Below are positions 18,028-25,808 of a stretch of DNA of 64,000 nt, piece after piece. Where the stretch lies: NCBI GenBank assembly GCA_934454845.1, contig CAKSGV010000005.1, positions 1 to 64,000 on the forward strand, given 5' to 3'. The stretch comes from an uncultured Eubacteriales bacterium (GTDB lineage: Bacteria > Bacillota > Clostridia > Oscillospirales > Acutalibacteraceae). A model generated the notes under the pieces. It was not told the DNA's origin and made no database searches. It saw only the letters and a program-made list of their open reading frames with translations. How positions within the stretch are numbered: the first letter of the stretch is position 1; every line of letters starts with the position of its first letter. The position numbers and the translations under genes are program-made.

Positions 18028-18207
18028 TTAGACATATTCGATTTTCATTTTCTTGACGGACGCATTGGCTACCTTGAAAATGAGTTCGTCGACGCAGTCC
18101 GTATATCTGCCTTGCCGTATGAGAGCGTTTTTCAGCTCCACAAGGCTATGTAATATCAGCGTTCTTTCGTGACTGCCTACATATAGATGAGTGGTTTTGT
18201 CTTTCAT
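18028..18207 (-). CDS. Small conserved-looking ICE protein, 59 aa
   Basis: Encodes MKDKTTHLYVGSHERTLILH and continues to KKMKIEYV. AAGGAGG lies 8 bases before the ATG. It is a soluble alpha/beta protein with a helix-rich middle (SLVELKNALIRQGRYT). No known family is recognised; its position at the end of the element, upstream of parA, suggests a regulatory or maintenance role. It is followed by a terminator. Confidence 0.75.
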   Translation of the reverse strand: MKDKTTHLYVGSHERTLILHSLVELKNALIRQGRYTDCVDELIFKVANASVKKMKIEYV

Positions 18208-18277
18208 ACGCTCGACCTCCTTGCGTTTATATTGTACTGTAGGTCGGTGTCAAGGTCCAATGTGCGATAGGCTTGTC

Positions 18278-18469
18278 CTATGCAACATCGGGAACAGCGG
18301 CGTAGATATTGATTGTTCTCATGCTGCCACGCTTAACTACCGTAGGATGCTCGGAGAAGTCCACTTTGTTATTTTCGCCGTACTTCAACACCTTGTCCGA
18401 TGTCTTTAAGCTATGTACCCAAAGCCCACAAAACGCAGGATTTTGAGCTGAATTTGTGCTGTGGAACAT
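18278..18469 (-). CDS. Possible terminal ICE open frame, 63 aa
   Basis: An open minus-strand frame next to the host junction, ending TINIYAAVPDVA. There is no convincing ribosome-binding site at its ATG, and it may be the 3' end of a gene cut by the element terminus or a chance frame. The stretch 18,208-18,485 otherwise shows no gene. Confidence 0.25.
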   Translation of the reverse strand: MFHSTNSAQNPAFCGLWVHSLKTSDKVLKYGENNKVDFSEHPTVVKRGSMRTINIYAAVPDVA

Positions 18470-18485
18470 TTCCGATGCTTCTCTG

Positions 18486-18914
18486 GGTACCGAAGAGCTT
18501 GCACATCTTGAAATGATCTGCGCTATGGTACATCAGCTGACCAAAAATCTCACTCCCGATCAGATAATGAAATCGGGATTTGATAAATATTTCGTGGATC
18601 ACACGACAGGAGTTTACCCCATAGCCGCTTCCGCTATGCCGTGGGACGCAAATTCCATTCAGGCTACAGGAGATATTCTAGCCGACCTCCACGAGGACCT
18701 CGCCGCGGAGCAAAAAGCAAGAGTGACTTACGATAACCTTTTAAGACTTATCGACGATCCCGATGTTCTCGATCCGCTGAGATTCTTAAGAGAAAGAGAG
18801 ATAGTCCACTATCAGCGCTTCGGCGAAATGCTCAGAAGAACTACCGACAGGCTTGATCAAAAGAATTTCTATGCCTGCAACCCGAGCTTTGATAAAAACT
18901 GCCCTAAAAAATAA
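18486..18914 (+). pseudogene. cotJC: 3' remnant of cotJC (manganese-catalase-like spore coat protein), cut by the ICE
   Basis: About 142 residues from GTEELAHLEM to the stop match the C-terminal two thirds of CotJC: the metal-ligand stretch EELAHLE, the typical VDHTTGVYPIAAS segment, DLHEDLAAEQKAR and LRFLREREIVHYQRFGE with a second ligand set. The family is normally around 190-210 residues and starts with a WVYEKKL-type N-terminus that is missing here. The frame continues upstream only 14 codons to a stop at 18,444. That extension (WNISDASL) does not fit the family and is taken as ICE sequence. A GTG at 18,456 opens the extended frame but has no ribosome-binding site. The 5' part should lie beyond the other ICE end. 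Confidence 0.85.
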
Positions 18915-18933
18915 AAAAATGTAATCGATTTAA

Positions 18934-18960
18934 AAAAGAGTGCGAAAGCGCTCTTTTTTT
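18934..18960 (+). terminator. Terminator of cotJC
   Basis: AAAAGAGTGC-GAAA-GCGCTCTTTT stem-loop (one G-T pair) followed by a T run, 19 bp after the stop codon. Confidence 0.85.
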
Positions 18961-18971
18961 ATTTGTTTATC

Positions 18972-19000
18972 TTGTAAAATAGGAAAAAATATGGTAATAT
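18972..19000 (+). promoter_or_regulatory. Probable lepA promoter
   Basis: TTGTAA, 17-base spacer, TAATAT, about 33 bp upstream of the lepA start and just after a terminator. A moderate match to the vegetative consensus. Confidence 0.4.
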
Positions 19001-19032
19001 AAAGAAAGATATATTATAAGGAGAAATGCCCC

Positions 19033-20838
19033 TTGTCGTTTCCTTTGGAAAGAATAAGAAATTTTTGCATAGTTGCTCATATAGATCACGGTAAATCCAC
19101 CTTGGCGGACAGACTTTTAGAGCTTACAAACTCCGTTTCAAAAAGGGATATGGAAGAGCAGATACTTGATTCTATGGACCTTGAAAGAGAGCGCGGAATT
19201 ACTATAAAAGCGCACGCTGTAACGCTTTATTATACCGCCGCCGACGGCGAGGAATACGAGCTTAATCTTATCGACACTCCCGGACACGTGGATTTTAATT
19301 ATGAGGTTTCAAGATCGCTTGCCGCCTGCGAGGGCGCGATATTAGTGGTTGACGCTTCTCAGGGAATTGAGGCGCAAACTCTTGCTAACACTTATCTTGC
19401 GGTGGATCACGGACTTGAAATATTGCCCGTGATAAATAAGATCGATCTTCCCTCGGCCGATCCCGAAAGAATAAAAAAAGAAATTGAAGATGTGATAGGA
19501 ATCCCGGCCGACGAAGCGCCGCTGATTTCGGCAAAAACAGGACTTAATGTCGAGCAGGTGCTGGAGCAGATAGTAAAATCGGTGCCGGCTCCGAAAGGCG
19601 ACAGAAACGCGCCCTTAAAAGCGCTTATCTTTGATTCTTATTATGACGCTTATAAGGGAGTTATAGTATATTTCAGAGTTGTGAGCGGAACACTAAAATC
19701 GGGCGATACCGTGCGGATGATGGCGACGAATTCCGATTTTGAAGTTGTGGAAATAGGAAGAAAGAAAGCGACCGACCTTTCCCCCTGCGACTCGCTTGAA
19801 GCAGGAGAGGTAGGATATCTTGCGGCGTCTATTAAAACCGTTTCCCAGGCAAGAGTAGGCGACACCATTACTTTGGCTGAAAATCCTGCCGACGCTCCTC
19901 TTCCGGGATACAGAACAGTTAAACCCGTGGTATTCTGCGGAATTTACCCTGCCGACGGCGCTAAATACCCCGATCTTCGCGAGGCGCTCGATAAGCTGCA
20001 GCTAAACGACGCGTCACTTATATTTGAGCCGGAAACCTCCCAGGCTCTCGGATTCGGATTCAGGTGCGGGTTTTTAGGACTGCTCCATATGGAAATAATT
20101 GAGGAAAGGCTTGAAAGGGAATATAATCTCGATATTATAACGACAGCTCCCAGCGTGCAATATAAATTCGAGCTTACAAACGGTACCGTTGCAGACGTTG
20201 ACAATCCGACCAATTACCCCGATCCCGCCTCGATAAGTCAGGCTATGGAGCCTGTATCAAATGTGCATATCTATTCTCCGAGCGAATTTGTGGGAACTAT
20301 TATGCAGCTTTGCGAGGAACGCAGAGGCGAATATAAAGATATGAAATATATGGGAGACCGGGTGGATATCCATTATATTATGCCTACGGGCGAAATAGTT
20401 TACGATTTCTTTGATCTTTTAAAATCCCGCACCAAAGGCTACGCAAGCTTTGACTACGAGCCTGACGGATATAAAAAATCAAATCTTGTTAAGCTTGACG
20501 TGCTTATTGCCGGCGAAACGGTGGACGCGCTTTCATTTATTGTATTTAACGACAATGCTTATAACAAAGCGCGCAGAATAGCGGAAAAACTTAAAGATTA
20601 TATCCCCCGCCAGCTTTTTGAAGTGCCGATCCAGGTTGCCGTGGGCGGAAAAATAATCGCGAGAGAAACGATAAAAGCACTTAGAAAAGATGTTCTTGCG
20701 AAGTGCTACGGCGGCGATATTTCAAGAAAGAAAAAGCTGCTCGAAAAGCAAAAAGAGGGCAAGAAGAAAATGCGCAGGCTCGGCTCCGTGGAAGTGCCGA
20801 AAGACGCATTTATGGCAGTGCTTAAGCTTGACGAATAA
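19033..20838 (+). CDS. lepA: Elongation factor 4 (LepA), back-translocating GTPase, 601 aa
   Basis: A ribosome-associated translational GTPase that acts in the cytoplasm on stalled or mistranslocated ribosomes. It is full length for the family. The G1 motif AHIDHGKST lies at about 14-22, followed by the effector DLERERGITI, G3 DTPGHVDF and G4 NKIDLPSAD. The LepA-specific C-terminal domain is present (KCYGGDISRKKKLLEKQKEG near 556-580). The start is TTG, with AAGGAG 9 bases upstream; no in-frame ATG fits. It is the first gene of a plus-strand run and the M15B peptidase follows 16 bp later. Confidence 0.97.
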   Translation: MSFPLERIRNFCIVAHIDHGKSTLADRLLELTNSVSKRDMEEQILDSMDLERERGITIKAHAVTLYYTAADGEEYELNLIDTPGHVDFNYEVSRSLAACEGAILVVDASQGIEAQTLANTYLAVDHGLEILPVINKIDLPSADPERIKKEIEDVIGIPADEAPLISAKTGLNVEQVLEQIVKSVPAPKGDRNAPLKALIFDSYYDAYKGVIVYFRVVSGTLKSGDTVRMMATNSDFEVVEIGRKKATDLSPCDSLEAGEVGYLAASIKTVSQARVGDTITLAENPADAPLPGYRTVKPVVFCGIYPADGAKYPDLREALDKLQLNDASLIFEPETSQALGFGFRCGFLGLLHMEIIEERLEREYNLDIITTAPSVQYKFELTNGTVADVDNPTNYPDPASISQAMEPVSNVHIYSPSEFVGTIMQLCEERRGEYKDMKYMGDRVDIHYIMPTGEIVYDFFDLLKSRTKGYASFDYEPDGYKKSNLVKLDVLIAGETVDALSFIVFNDNAYNKARRIAEKLKDYIPRQLFEVPIQVAVGGKIIARETIKALRKDVLAKCYGGDISRKKKLLEKQKEGKKKMRRLGSVEVPKDAFMAVLKLDE

Positions 20839-20854
20839 ATTACAGGTGAGAAAA

Positions 20855-21685
20855 ATGACCGAAAAAAGAAAAAAAGCATTGAGAAAAAGAAGAATTTTTG
20901 TTTCTGTCTGCTGTGTTTTGCTGATAGCGCTTGTTGCGGGTATAACATTCGGAACAAAAGCGGTGATAAAGTCGGTAAAATCAAAACAAAGCTCGACGGA
21001 TGCTAAAGTTTCCGCAAAAGCGGAAAAGACCGACATAAAAAAGCAAACCGATCCTGCTTTTGACGATACAAAACAGTTAGTTACAATAGGCGGAGTTGAG
21101 CTTGACGCGAATTTTAAAAATCTGCTTCTTGTTAACGGCTCTCACCCTTTAAGCGAGGATTATGATTATACAAAGGATCTTATGACTATTCCGGGGGAAT
21201 ATCATAACGGGCAGCTCGATCAGATAAACAAAGATATCTGGCCTTATCTTAAAGCTATGATAGACGATGCGAGAAAAGAGGGAGTGAACCTCTCTGTCTG
21301 GTCACCCTACAGGTCATATAGCATTCAGCAAATGCTTTTTAACAGGCAAAAGCAAAAACAGATAGAAGCAGGAGTACCCGAATCCGAGGCTGACGCCAAA
21401 GCGGCAACCATAGTTGCAAGGCCGGGCACAAGCGAACACCATACGGGGCTTGCCGCAGATATCAATATGGCTGACGACGCTTTTGAAAATACCCCTATGT
21501 ATGCCTGGCTTACAGAGCATTGCCAGGATTACGGCTTTATAATGCGCTATCCGAAAGATAAGATCGATGTGACAGGCGTAATTTACGAATCATGGCACTA
21601 CAGATTTGTGGGAATAAATGTTGCAAAGGATATAAAAAGCAAGGGTATCACGCTTGAAGAATATTTAGAGCTTAAAGGCATATAG
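20855..21685 (+). CDS. D-alanyl-D-alanine carboxypeptidase, peptidase M15B (VanY/DacB-like), 276 aa
   Basis: A membrane-anchored zinc peptidase predicted to trim the terminal D-Ala of peptidoglycan stem peptides. It has a basic N-terminus, one hydrophobic segment (about 13-36), a charged linker, then the M15B domain. Signatures are SPYRSYSIQQ, the zinc site SEHHTGLAADI and ESWHYRF with the catalytic Glu and third ligand. ATG at 20,855 follows AGGTGAG; the open frame extends back into lepA, but that part is a shadow. It sits between lepA and murD, fitting a wall-remodelling role. There is no other van gene, so nothing points to glycopeptide resistance. Confidence 0.92.
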   Translation: MTEKRKKALRKRRIFVSVCCVLLIALVAGITFGTKAVIKSVKSKQSSTDAKVSAKAEKTDIKKQTDPAFDDTKQLVTIGGVELDANFKNLLLVNGSHPLSEDYDYTKDLMTIPGEYHNGQLDQINKDIWPYLKAMIDDARKEGVNLSVWSPYRSYSIQQMLFNRQKQKQIEAGVPESEADAKAATIVARPGTSEHHTGLAADINMADDAFENTPMYAWLTEHCQDYGFIMRYPKDKIDVTGVIYESWHYRFVGINVAKDIKSKGITLEEYLELKGI

Positions 21686-21711
21686 AATTAAACCGGGGAG
21701 GAAACCTTACA

Positions 21712-23091
21712 ATGGATTGCAAGCAGTTTTTTGAAAAGTTAAACGGGAAGAAAATCGCCGTGTGCGGTATAGGAATAAGCAACACGCCGCTTATAAAAAA
21801 CTTCCTTGAAAAGGGAGCGAGAGTGATAGCCTGCGACCGCAGGACAAAAGAGCAGATAGGCCCTGTTGCAGACGAGCTTGAAAGCGAGGGTGCGGAGCTT
21901 AAACTCGGCGAGGACTACTTAACGGACCTTGAAGTGGATATAATTTTCAGAACTCCCGGAATGAGCTTTAATCTTCCCGAGCTTGTAAACGCAAGAAAAA
22001 GAGGAATAGCCGTAACGAGCGAAATGGAAGTGTTTTTCGATCTTTGCCCGGCGACTATCTTTGCCGTAACAGGCTCAGACGGAAAAACCACTACCACCAC
22101 TCTTATCGCCAAAATGCTCGAAGCCGAGGGTAAAAAGGTTTTCGTGGGCGGAAATATCGGAAAACCGCTTCTCCCCGAAATCGAAAAAATCACACCCGAT
22201 GATTTCGTGGTTGCGGAGCTTTCTTCATTTCAGCTTATCTCTATGAGAAAAAGCCCCGATGTGGCTGTGGTTACAAATGTTGCTCCGAATCATCTCGATA
22301 TCCATAAGGATATGGACGAATATGTTGAGGCAAAGAAAAATATTCTTCTTCATCAAAACGCCTTTTCAAGAACTGTTTTAAACCGTGATAATGAAATAAC
22401 CGAGAGCTTCCGCTCGTTTGTAAGAGGTCAGTCGCTGGGTTTCAGTATGAAAAGAACTCTTCACAACGGCGCCTGGCTTGATAAAAAAGGCATACTTCAT
22501 ATGGCCTACCGCGGAATTGACGTTCCTGTGCTTGACAGAAAAGATATAGCAATAATCGGCGACCATAATGTCGCAAATTATCTTGCCGCTATAACCGCCG
22601 TTTGGGGTTATGTGGGAGTAGACGCTATCAAAAAGGTCGCTAAGGAATTCGGCGGAGTGCCGCACAGAATTGAGCTTGTGCGCGAAAAAGACGGAGTTAA
22701 ATATTATAACGACTCTATCGCCTCTTCGCCCACAAGAACTATTGCGGGTCTTAAAGCCTTTAATAAAAAAGTTTTGCTTATAGCAGGCGGATATGACAAA
22801 CATATTCCATTTGAGCCGCTTATGCCTTATCTTGTAGAAAAAGTCAAGGTACTCTATCTCTGCGGAACGACCGCGCAAAAAATAGAAGACTGCTTAAAAG
22901 CTTACGAGGGATATAACGGCTCTCCCGAAATAGTCAGGACCGAAGATATAAAAGAGGCGACTGTTCTTGCCTCCAAAAGGGCGGAAAAGGGAGATATCGT
23001 GACTCTCTCTCCTGCCTGCGCCAGCTTTGACGCTTTCCCGAACTTCGCCGCAAGAGGCAATTATTTTAAGGAAGTAGTGAATTCACTTTGA
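21712..23091 (+). CDS. murD: UDP-N-acetylmuramoyl-L-alanine--D-glutamate ligase, 459 aa
   Basis: A cytoplasmic ATP-dependent ligase adding D-Glu to UDP-MurNAc-L-Ala in peptidoglycan precursor synthesis. Normal length. An N-terminal Rossmann-like domain (KIAVCGIGISNTPLIKNFL) is followed by the Mur ATP loop GSDGKTTTTT near 120, the central motif VTNVAPNHLDIH, YYNDSIASSPTRT, and a C-terminal domain with LSPACASFDAFPNF. GGGGAGG lies 12 bases before the ATG. The stop TGA overlaps the next start. Here murD is apart from a classical dcw cluster. Confidence 0.96.
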   Translation: MDCKQFFEKLNGKKIAVCGIGISNTPLIKNFLEKGARVIACDRRTKEQIGPVADELESEGAELKLGEDYLTDLEVDIIFRTPGMSFNLPELVNARKRGIAVTSEMEVFFDLCPATIFAVTGSDGKTTTTTLIAKMLEAEGKKVFVGGNIGKPLLPEIEKITPDDFVVAELSSFQLISMRKSPDVAVVTNVAPNHLDIHKDMDEYVEAKKNILLHQNAFSRTVLNRDNEITESFRSFVRGQSLGFSMKRTLHNGAWLDKKGILHMAYRGIDVPVLDRKDIAIIGDHNVANYLAAITAVWGYVGVDAIKKVAKEFGGVPHRIELVREKDGVKYYNDSIASSPTRTIAGLKAFNKKVLLIAGGYDKHIPFEPLMPYLVEKVKVLYLCGTTAQKIEDCLKAYEGYNGSPEIVRTEDIKEATVLASKRAEKGDIVTLSPACASFDAFPNFAARGNYFKEVVNSL

Positions 23092-24107
23092 ATTTTATAA
23101 AGGATACTCTTTTTTCGCTTACACATTTACAGTCCTTAGGAAATATAACCGCCGCGGCAGATAATTGCGCGGAGATCTTAAAAGATTTTGCCGAGACAAA
23201 AAGGCAGGGCTCTTTGACCGTGAAAGGTTATATAAAAGGTGAAAGTGACTATAAAATATTGCTTGACGCTCATATCGATCAGATAGGTTTCACCGTGACC
23301 GATATAAGCGACGACGGATTTTTAACAGTGGCAGCCTGCGGAGGAACAGATTTAAGAATTCTGCCCTCAAAAAGAGTGGATATTCACTCTAAAAGCGGTG
23401 TTTATCCCGGAACATTCTGCAGTATTCCGCCGCACCTTTTAAAGGGCGATTCGGAATTCGAAGATATCAAGGATATTAAGATCGATTCACTTTTAGGAGA
23501 AAAAGCGAAAAAAATTATCGCTTTAGGCGATTTTGTAACTTTCGGAGGTGAACCCTACGCTTTACTTTCAAGCCGTGTTTTATCCCCGGCGTGCGACGAC
23601 CGCGCGGGAGTCACCGTGCTGCTTGAGCTTGCGAGAAGATTCAAAGCGGAAAAGCCGCCGGTTTCGGTTGCTTTTCAGATAAGCAATATGGAAGAATTGG
23701 GACTCAGAGGCGCCAAGACCGCTGTGTTTGACGAAAACCCCGACGAGGCAATAGCAATTGATGTCAGCTTTGCAACAGCTCCCGATGTGCCCTCGGACAA
23801 GGCAAAGGAGCTTTCAAAAGGCGTTATGATCGGAATTTCTCCTACTCTTAACAGAAAAATTTCCGATAAGCTTTTAAAAACCGCCGAAGATTTTAATATA
23901 TCTTATCAAACAGAGGTTATGGCATCCTCCACCGGTACAAATGCCGATGCTGTTTCCCTTACAAAATCGGGGATAAAAACAGGTCTTGTTTCTATCCCTA
24001 TAAGAAATATGCATACTCCCTGCGAGGTGCTTGATCTGTGCGATATTTTAAGCACCTGCGATATTTTGGAAAATTATATCCGCTCGGGAGGAATAAAAGA
24101 TGAATGA
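23088..24107 (+). CDS. M42 family metallo-aminopeptidase, 339 aa (first of a tandem pair)
   Basis: A cytoplasmic dinuclear-zinc aminopeptidase of the glutamyl-aminopeptidase/TET family, acting on short peptides. Visible signatures are AHIDQIG at 61-67, CDDRAG (bridging Asp), MEELGLRGA (catalytic Glu pair), AIDVSFA (Asp ligand) and NMHTPCEV (His ligand). The usual HMDE box has Gln instead of Glu after the Asp; metal ligands are retained. The TTG start overlaps the murD stop, so translation is probably coupled. It is followed, with overlap, by a second M42 gene of identical length, which suggests a heteromeric complex or divided specificity. Confidence 0.88.
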   Translation: MNFIKDTLFSLTHLQSLGNITAAADNCAEILKDFAETKRQGSLTVKGYIKGESDYKILLDAHIDQIGFTVTDISDDGFLTVAACGGTDLRILPSKRVDIHSKSGVYPGTFCSIPPHLLKGDSEFEDIKDIKIDSLLGEKAKKIIALGDFVTFGGEPYALLSSRVLSPACDDRAGVTVLLELARRFKAEKPPVSVAFQISNMEELGLRGAKTAVFDENPDEAIAIDVSFATAPDVPSDKAKELSKGVMIGISPTLNRKISDKLLKTAEDFNISYQTEVMASSTGTNADAVSLTKSGIKTGLVSIPIRNMHTPCEVLDLCDILSTCDILENYIRSGGIKDE

Positions 24108-25119
24108 TTTAACGGATATTTTAAAAGCTCTGTGTCTTTCCTGCGGAATTTCGGGCAGAGAAGAAAATATCAGAGATATAATAATAGATCTTATTAAGGA
24201 TCACTGCGAATACAGGACCGATAATTTAGGAAATATAATCGCATTTAAAAAAGGAAAAAATACAGCTTCAAAAAAAGTTATGTGCGACGCTCATATGGAT
24301 GAGGTCGGGTTTATAATAACCGATATCACAAGCGACGGATTTTTGAAATTCGCGTCAGTCGGAGGGATAGACGCGTCGGTCATTCCTGCCTCTAAAGTAA
24401 TTGTGGGCGAAAATAATATCCCGGGAGTTATAGGAATAAAGCCCGTTCACTTATCCGATAAGTCAGAGCTTAAAACCTCACCAAAAGAAAGCTCGCTTTA
24501 TATAGATATAGGAGCAAAAAATAAAGAAGAGGCTCAAAAAACCGTTAAAATCGGCGACAGTGCCGTGATGCAGGGCGATTTTATAAAATCGGGAGATAAT
24601 ATCCTCTCTAAGGCTATTGATGACAGGGTAGGCTGTGCAGTACTGATAAAAATGCTGCAAACTCCTGCCGATTATGATTTTTATGCCTCGTTTTCCGTTC
24701 AGGAAGAAGTCGGATTAAGAGGCGCCGCCGTCTCAGCATACGAAACAAACCCCGATTTTGCCGTTGTGCTTGACGCAACCACTGCCTCCGATATCCCCGG
24801 CTCTTTGCCAGAAACGCAGGTTTGCAATTTAGGAAGAGGAGCAGTAGTTTCTTTTATGGATAAAGCCACACTTTATGATAAAGAGCTTTATAATGCAGCA
24901 TTAAATTCTAATATTCGGTGCCAGCCCAAAAGGGCGGTTGCAGGAGGAAATAATTCGGGAAGGATTCATTTAAGCCGCAACGGAATAAGAACTATAGCGC
25001 TCTCTTTGCCCTGCAGATATATCCATTCGCCCTCAAGCGTCTGCGATATCAATGATGTAACTTCCCTATTTGAGCTTGCAAAATATATGATAGCGCTTTG
25101 CGCTTCGGGTAATATATGA
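24100..25119 (+). CDS. M42 family metallo-aminopeptidase, 339 aa (second of a tandem pair)
   Basis: A paralogue of the preceding gene, with the canonical AHMDEVG at 64-70, DDRVG, QEEVGLRGA, LDATTASDIPG and YIHSPSSV as metal and catalytic motifs. The N-terminus (LTDILKALCLSCGISGREEN) is typical of the family, more so than in its neighbour. The start overlaps the upstream stop by 8 bases and its stop overlaps the next gene by 4, so these are one transcript. Probable role: breakdown of imported or proteasome-like peptide products in the cytoplasm. Confidence 0.92.
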   Translation: MNDLTDILKALCLSCGISGREENIRDIIIDLIKDHCEYRTDNLGNIIAFKKGKNTASKKVMCDAHMDEVGFIITDITSDGFLKFASVGGIDASVIPASKVIVGENNIPGVIGIKPVHLSDKSELKTSPKESSLYIDIGAKNKEEAQKTVKIGDSAVMQGDFIKSGDNILSKAIDDRVGCAVLIKMLQTPADYDFYASFSVQEEVGLRGAAVSAYETNPDFAVVLDATTASDIPGSLPETQVCNLGRGAVVSFMDKATLYDKELYNAALNSNIRCQPKRAVAGGNNSGRIHLSRNGIRTIALSLPCRYIHSPSSVCDINDVTSLFELAKYMIALCASGNI

Positions 25120-25787
25120 TAAAAACCACTCTTATTTTGCCAGATGTTTTAAGTGACGATCCGCAATCGGTAAAGCTCTCTTCTGTTTTTGAGCTTTATA
25201 AAAGCGAGGCTCTGTTTTTTACAGACGAAAACGAAAATTTTATTCTCTCTTTACTCGACGGTAACGCGGTTTTATGCGGAGAAGTAAAAGAAAGTGAAGA
25301 ACTGCTCCCTTTTTTAAAGGCGGCAGGGGCAAAAACTGTTTTTTTAAGCGCGAAAAATGCCGAAAAAGCGGGTTTTAAGGATAAAAAAACAGTAAAAGTT
25401 TTTAAAAAAACAAAAAATAAAGATCTCAATCTGAAAAGCGACGCGCTCTCTTCGAAAGAAGTTTATACCATGCTAAGATCGGGAGGGTTTTCTCTTCCGC
25501 CTTACGAGTATTTCGCCCCCGATTACTGCAGAAGAATAAATCACAAAAAAGCTGCGCTTTTTGCAAATTTAAACGAATGCGCCGCAGTGGGATTTTTATA
25601 TAAGGATATATGCCTTATAAACGGAATAGTAAGCTTTAAAAAGGGCGGAGGAAGAAAAGCTGTAGACGGACTTTTTTGCGAAAGCAAAGCTGAAATTATG
25701 CTAGCCTGCGCAGAAGAAAAAAACAGCGGATTTTATGAAAAATGCGGATTTAAAGCCGCAGGCTTTTGCGCATACTGCAATATTTAA
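25116..25787 (+). CDS. GNAT-like acetyltransferase-related protein, 223 aa
   Basis: The C-terminal end (NSGFYEKCGFKAAGFCAY) is the closing signature of a GNAT acetyltransferase fold, and ICLINGIVSFKKGGGRKAVD resembles the acetyl-CoA pyrophosphate loop region in degraded form. The N-terminal half is lysine-rich and not recognised. The protein is cytoplasmic with no signal. ATG overlaps the M42 stop. The substrate cannot be predicted. Confidence 0.65.
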   Translation: MIKTTLILPDVLSDDPQSVKLSSVFELYKSEALFFTDENENFILSLLDGNAVLCGEVKESEELLPFLKAAGAKTVFLSAKNAEKAGFKDKKTVKVFKKTKNKDLNLKSDALSSKEVYTMLRSGGFSLPPYEYFAPDYCRRINHKKAALFANLNECAAVGFLYKDICLINGIVSFKKGGGRKAVDGLFCESKAEIMLACAEEKNSGFYEKCGFKAAGFCAYCNI

Positions 25788-25808
25788 TATAAAGGTGAAA
25801 AATTAAAA

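Larger units (their letters stand above)
1..18485. mobile_element. Tn1549-family integrative and conjugative element, one end (partial)
   Basis: About 18.5 kb in which every supportable gene is on the minus strand. The content is the maintenance and cargo module typical of Tn1549-like conjugative elements of gut Firmicutes: ParA/ParB, a CnaB-type surface adhesin, a string of small proteins, a giant N6-methylase/SNF2 helicase and TnpV. The style is visibly different from the flanking DNA: more GC-rich codons and spaced minus-strand genes, against AT-rich, overlapping host genes after 18.9 kb. The right boundary is placed just before codon GGT at 18,486, where similarity to CotJC begins abruptly in the middle of that protein. 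No integrase, relaxase, coupling protein or VirB4 is present, so these must lie left of base 1 if the element is intact. The family assignment rests on gene content recognised by eye; the exact terminus is inferred. Confidence 0.85.

Noticed and set aside
18226..18253. TTGACA-16-TATAAA on the minus strand upstream of the 59-aa ICE gene
   Set aside because: Attractive hexamers, but the expected start site (about 18,219) would fall inside the Shine-Dalgarno at 18,216-18,222, so this promoter would damage the ribosome-binding site of the gene it should serve.
20690..20854. Upstream extension of the M15B peptidase frame into lepA
   Set aside because: It lies fully within the well-conserved LepA C-terminus in another frame; the ATG at 20,855 with its own ribosome-binding site gives a normal membrane-anchored start.
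22378..22878. 166-aa minus-strand frame inside murD
   Set aside because: Antisense shadow of conserved murD codons without ribosome-binding site or family features.
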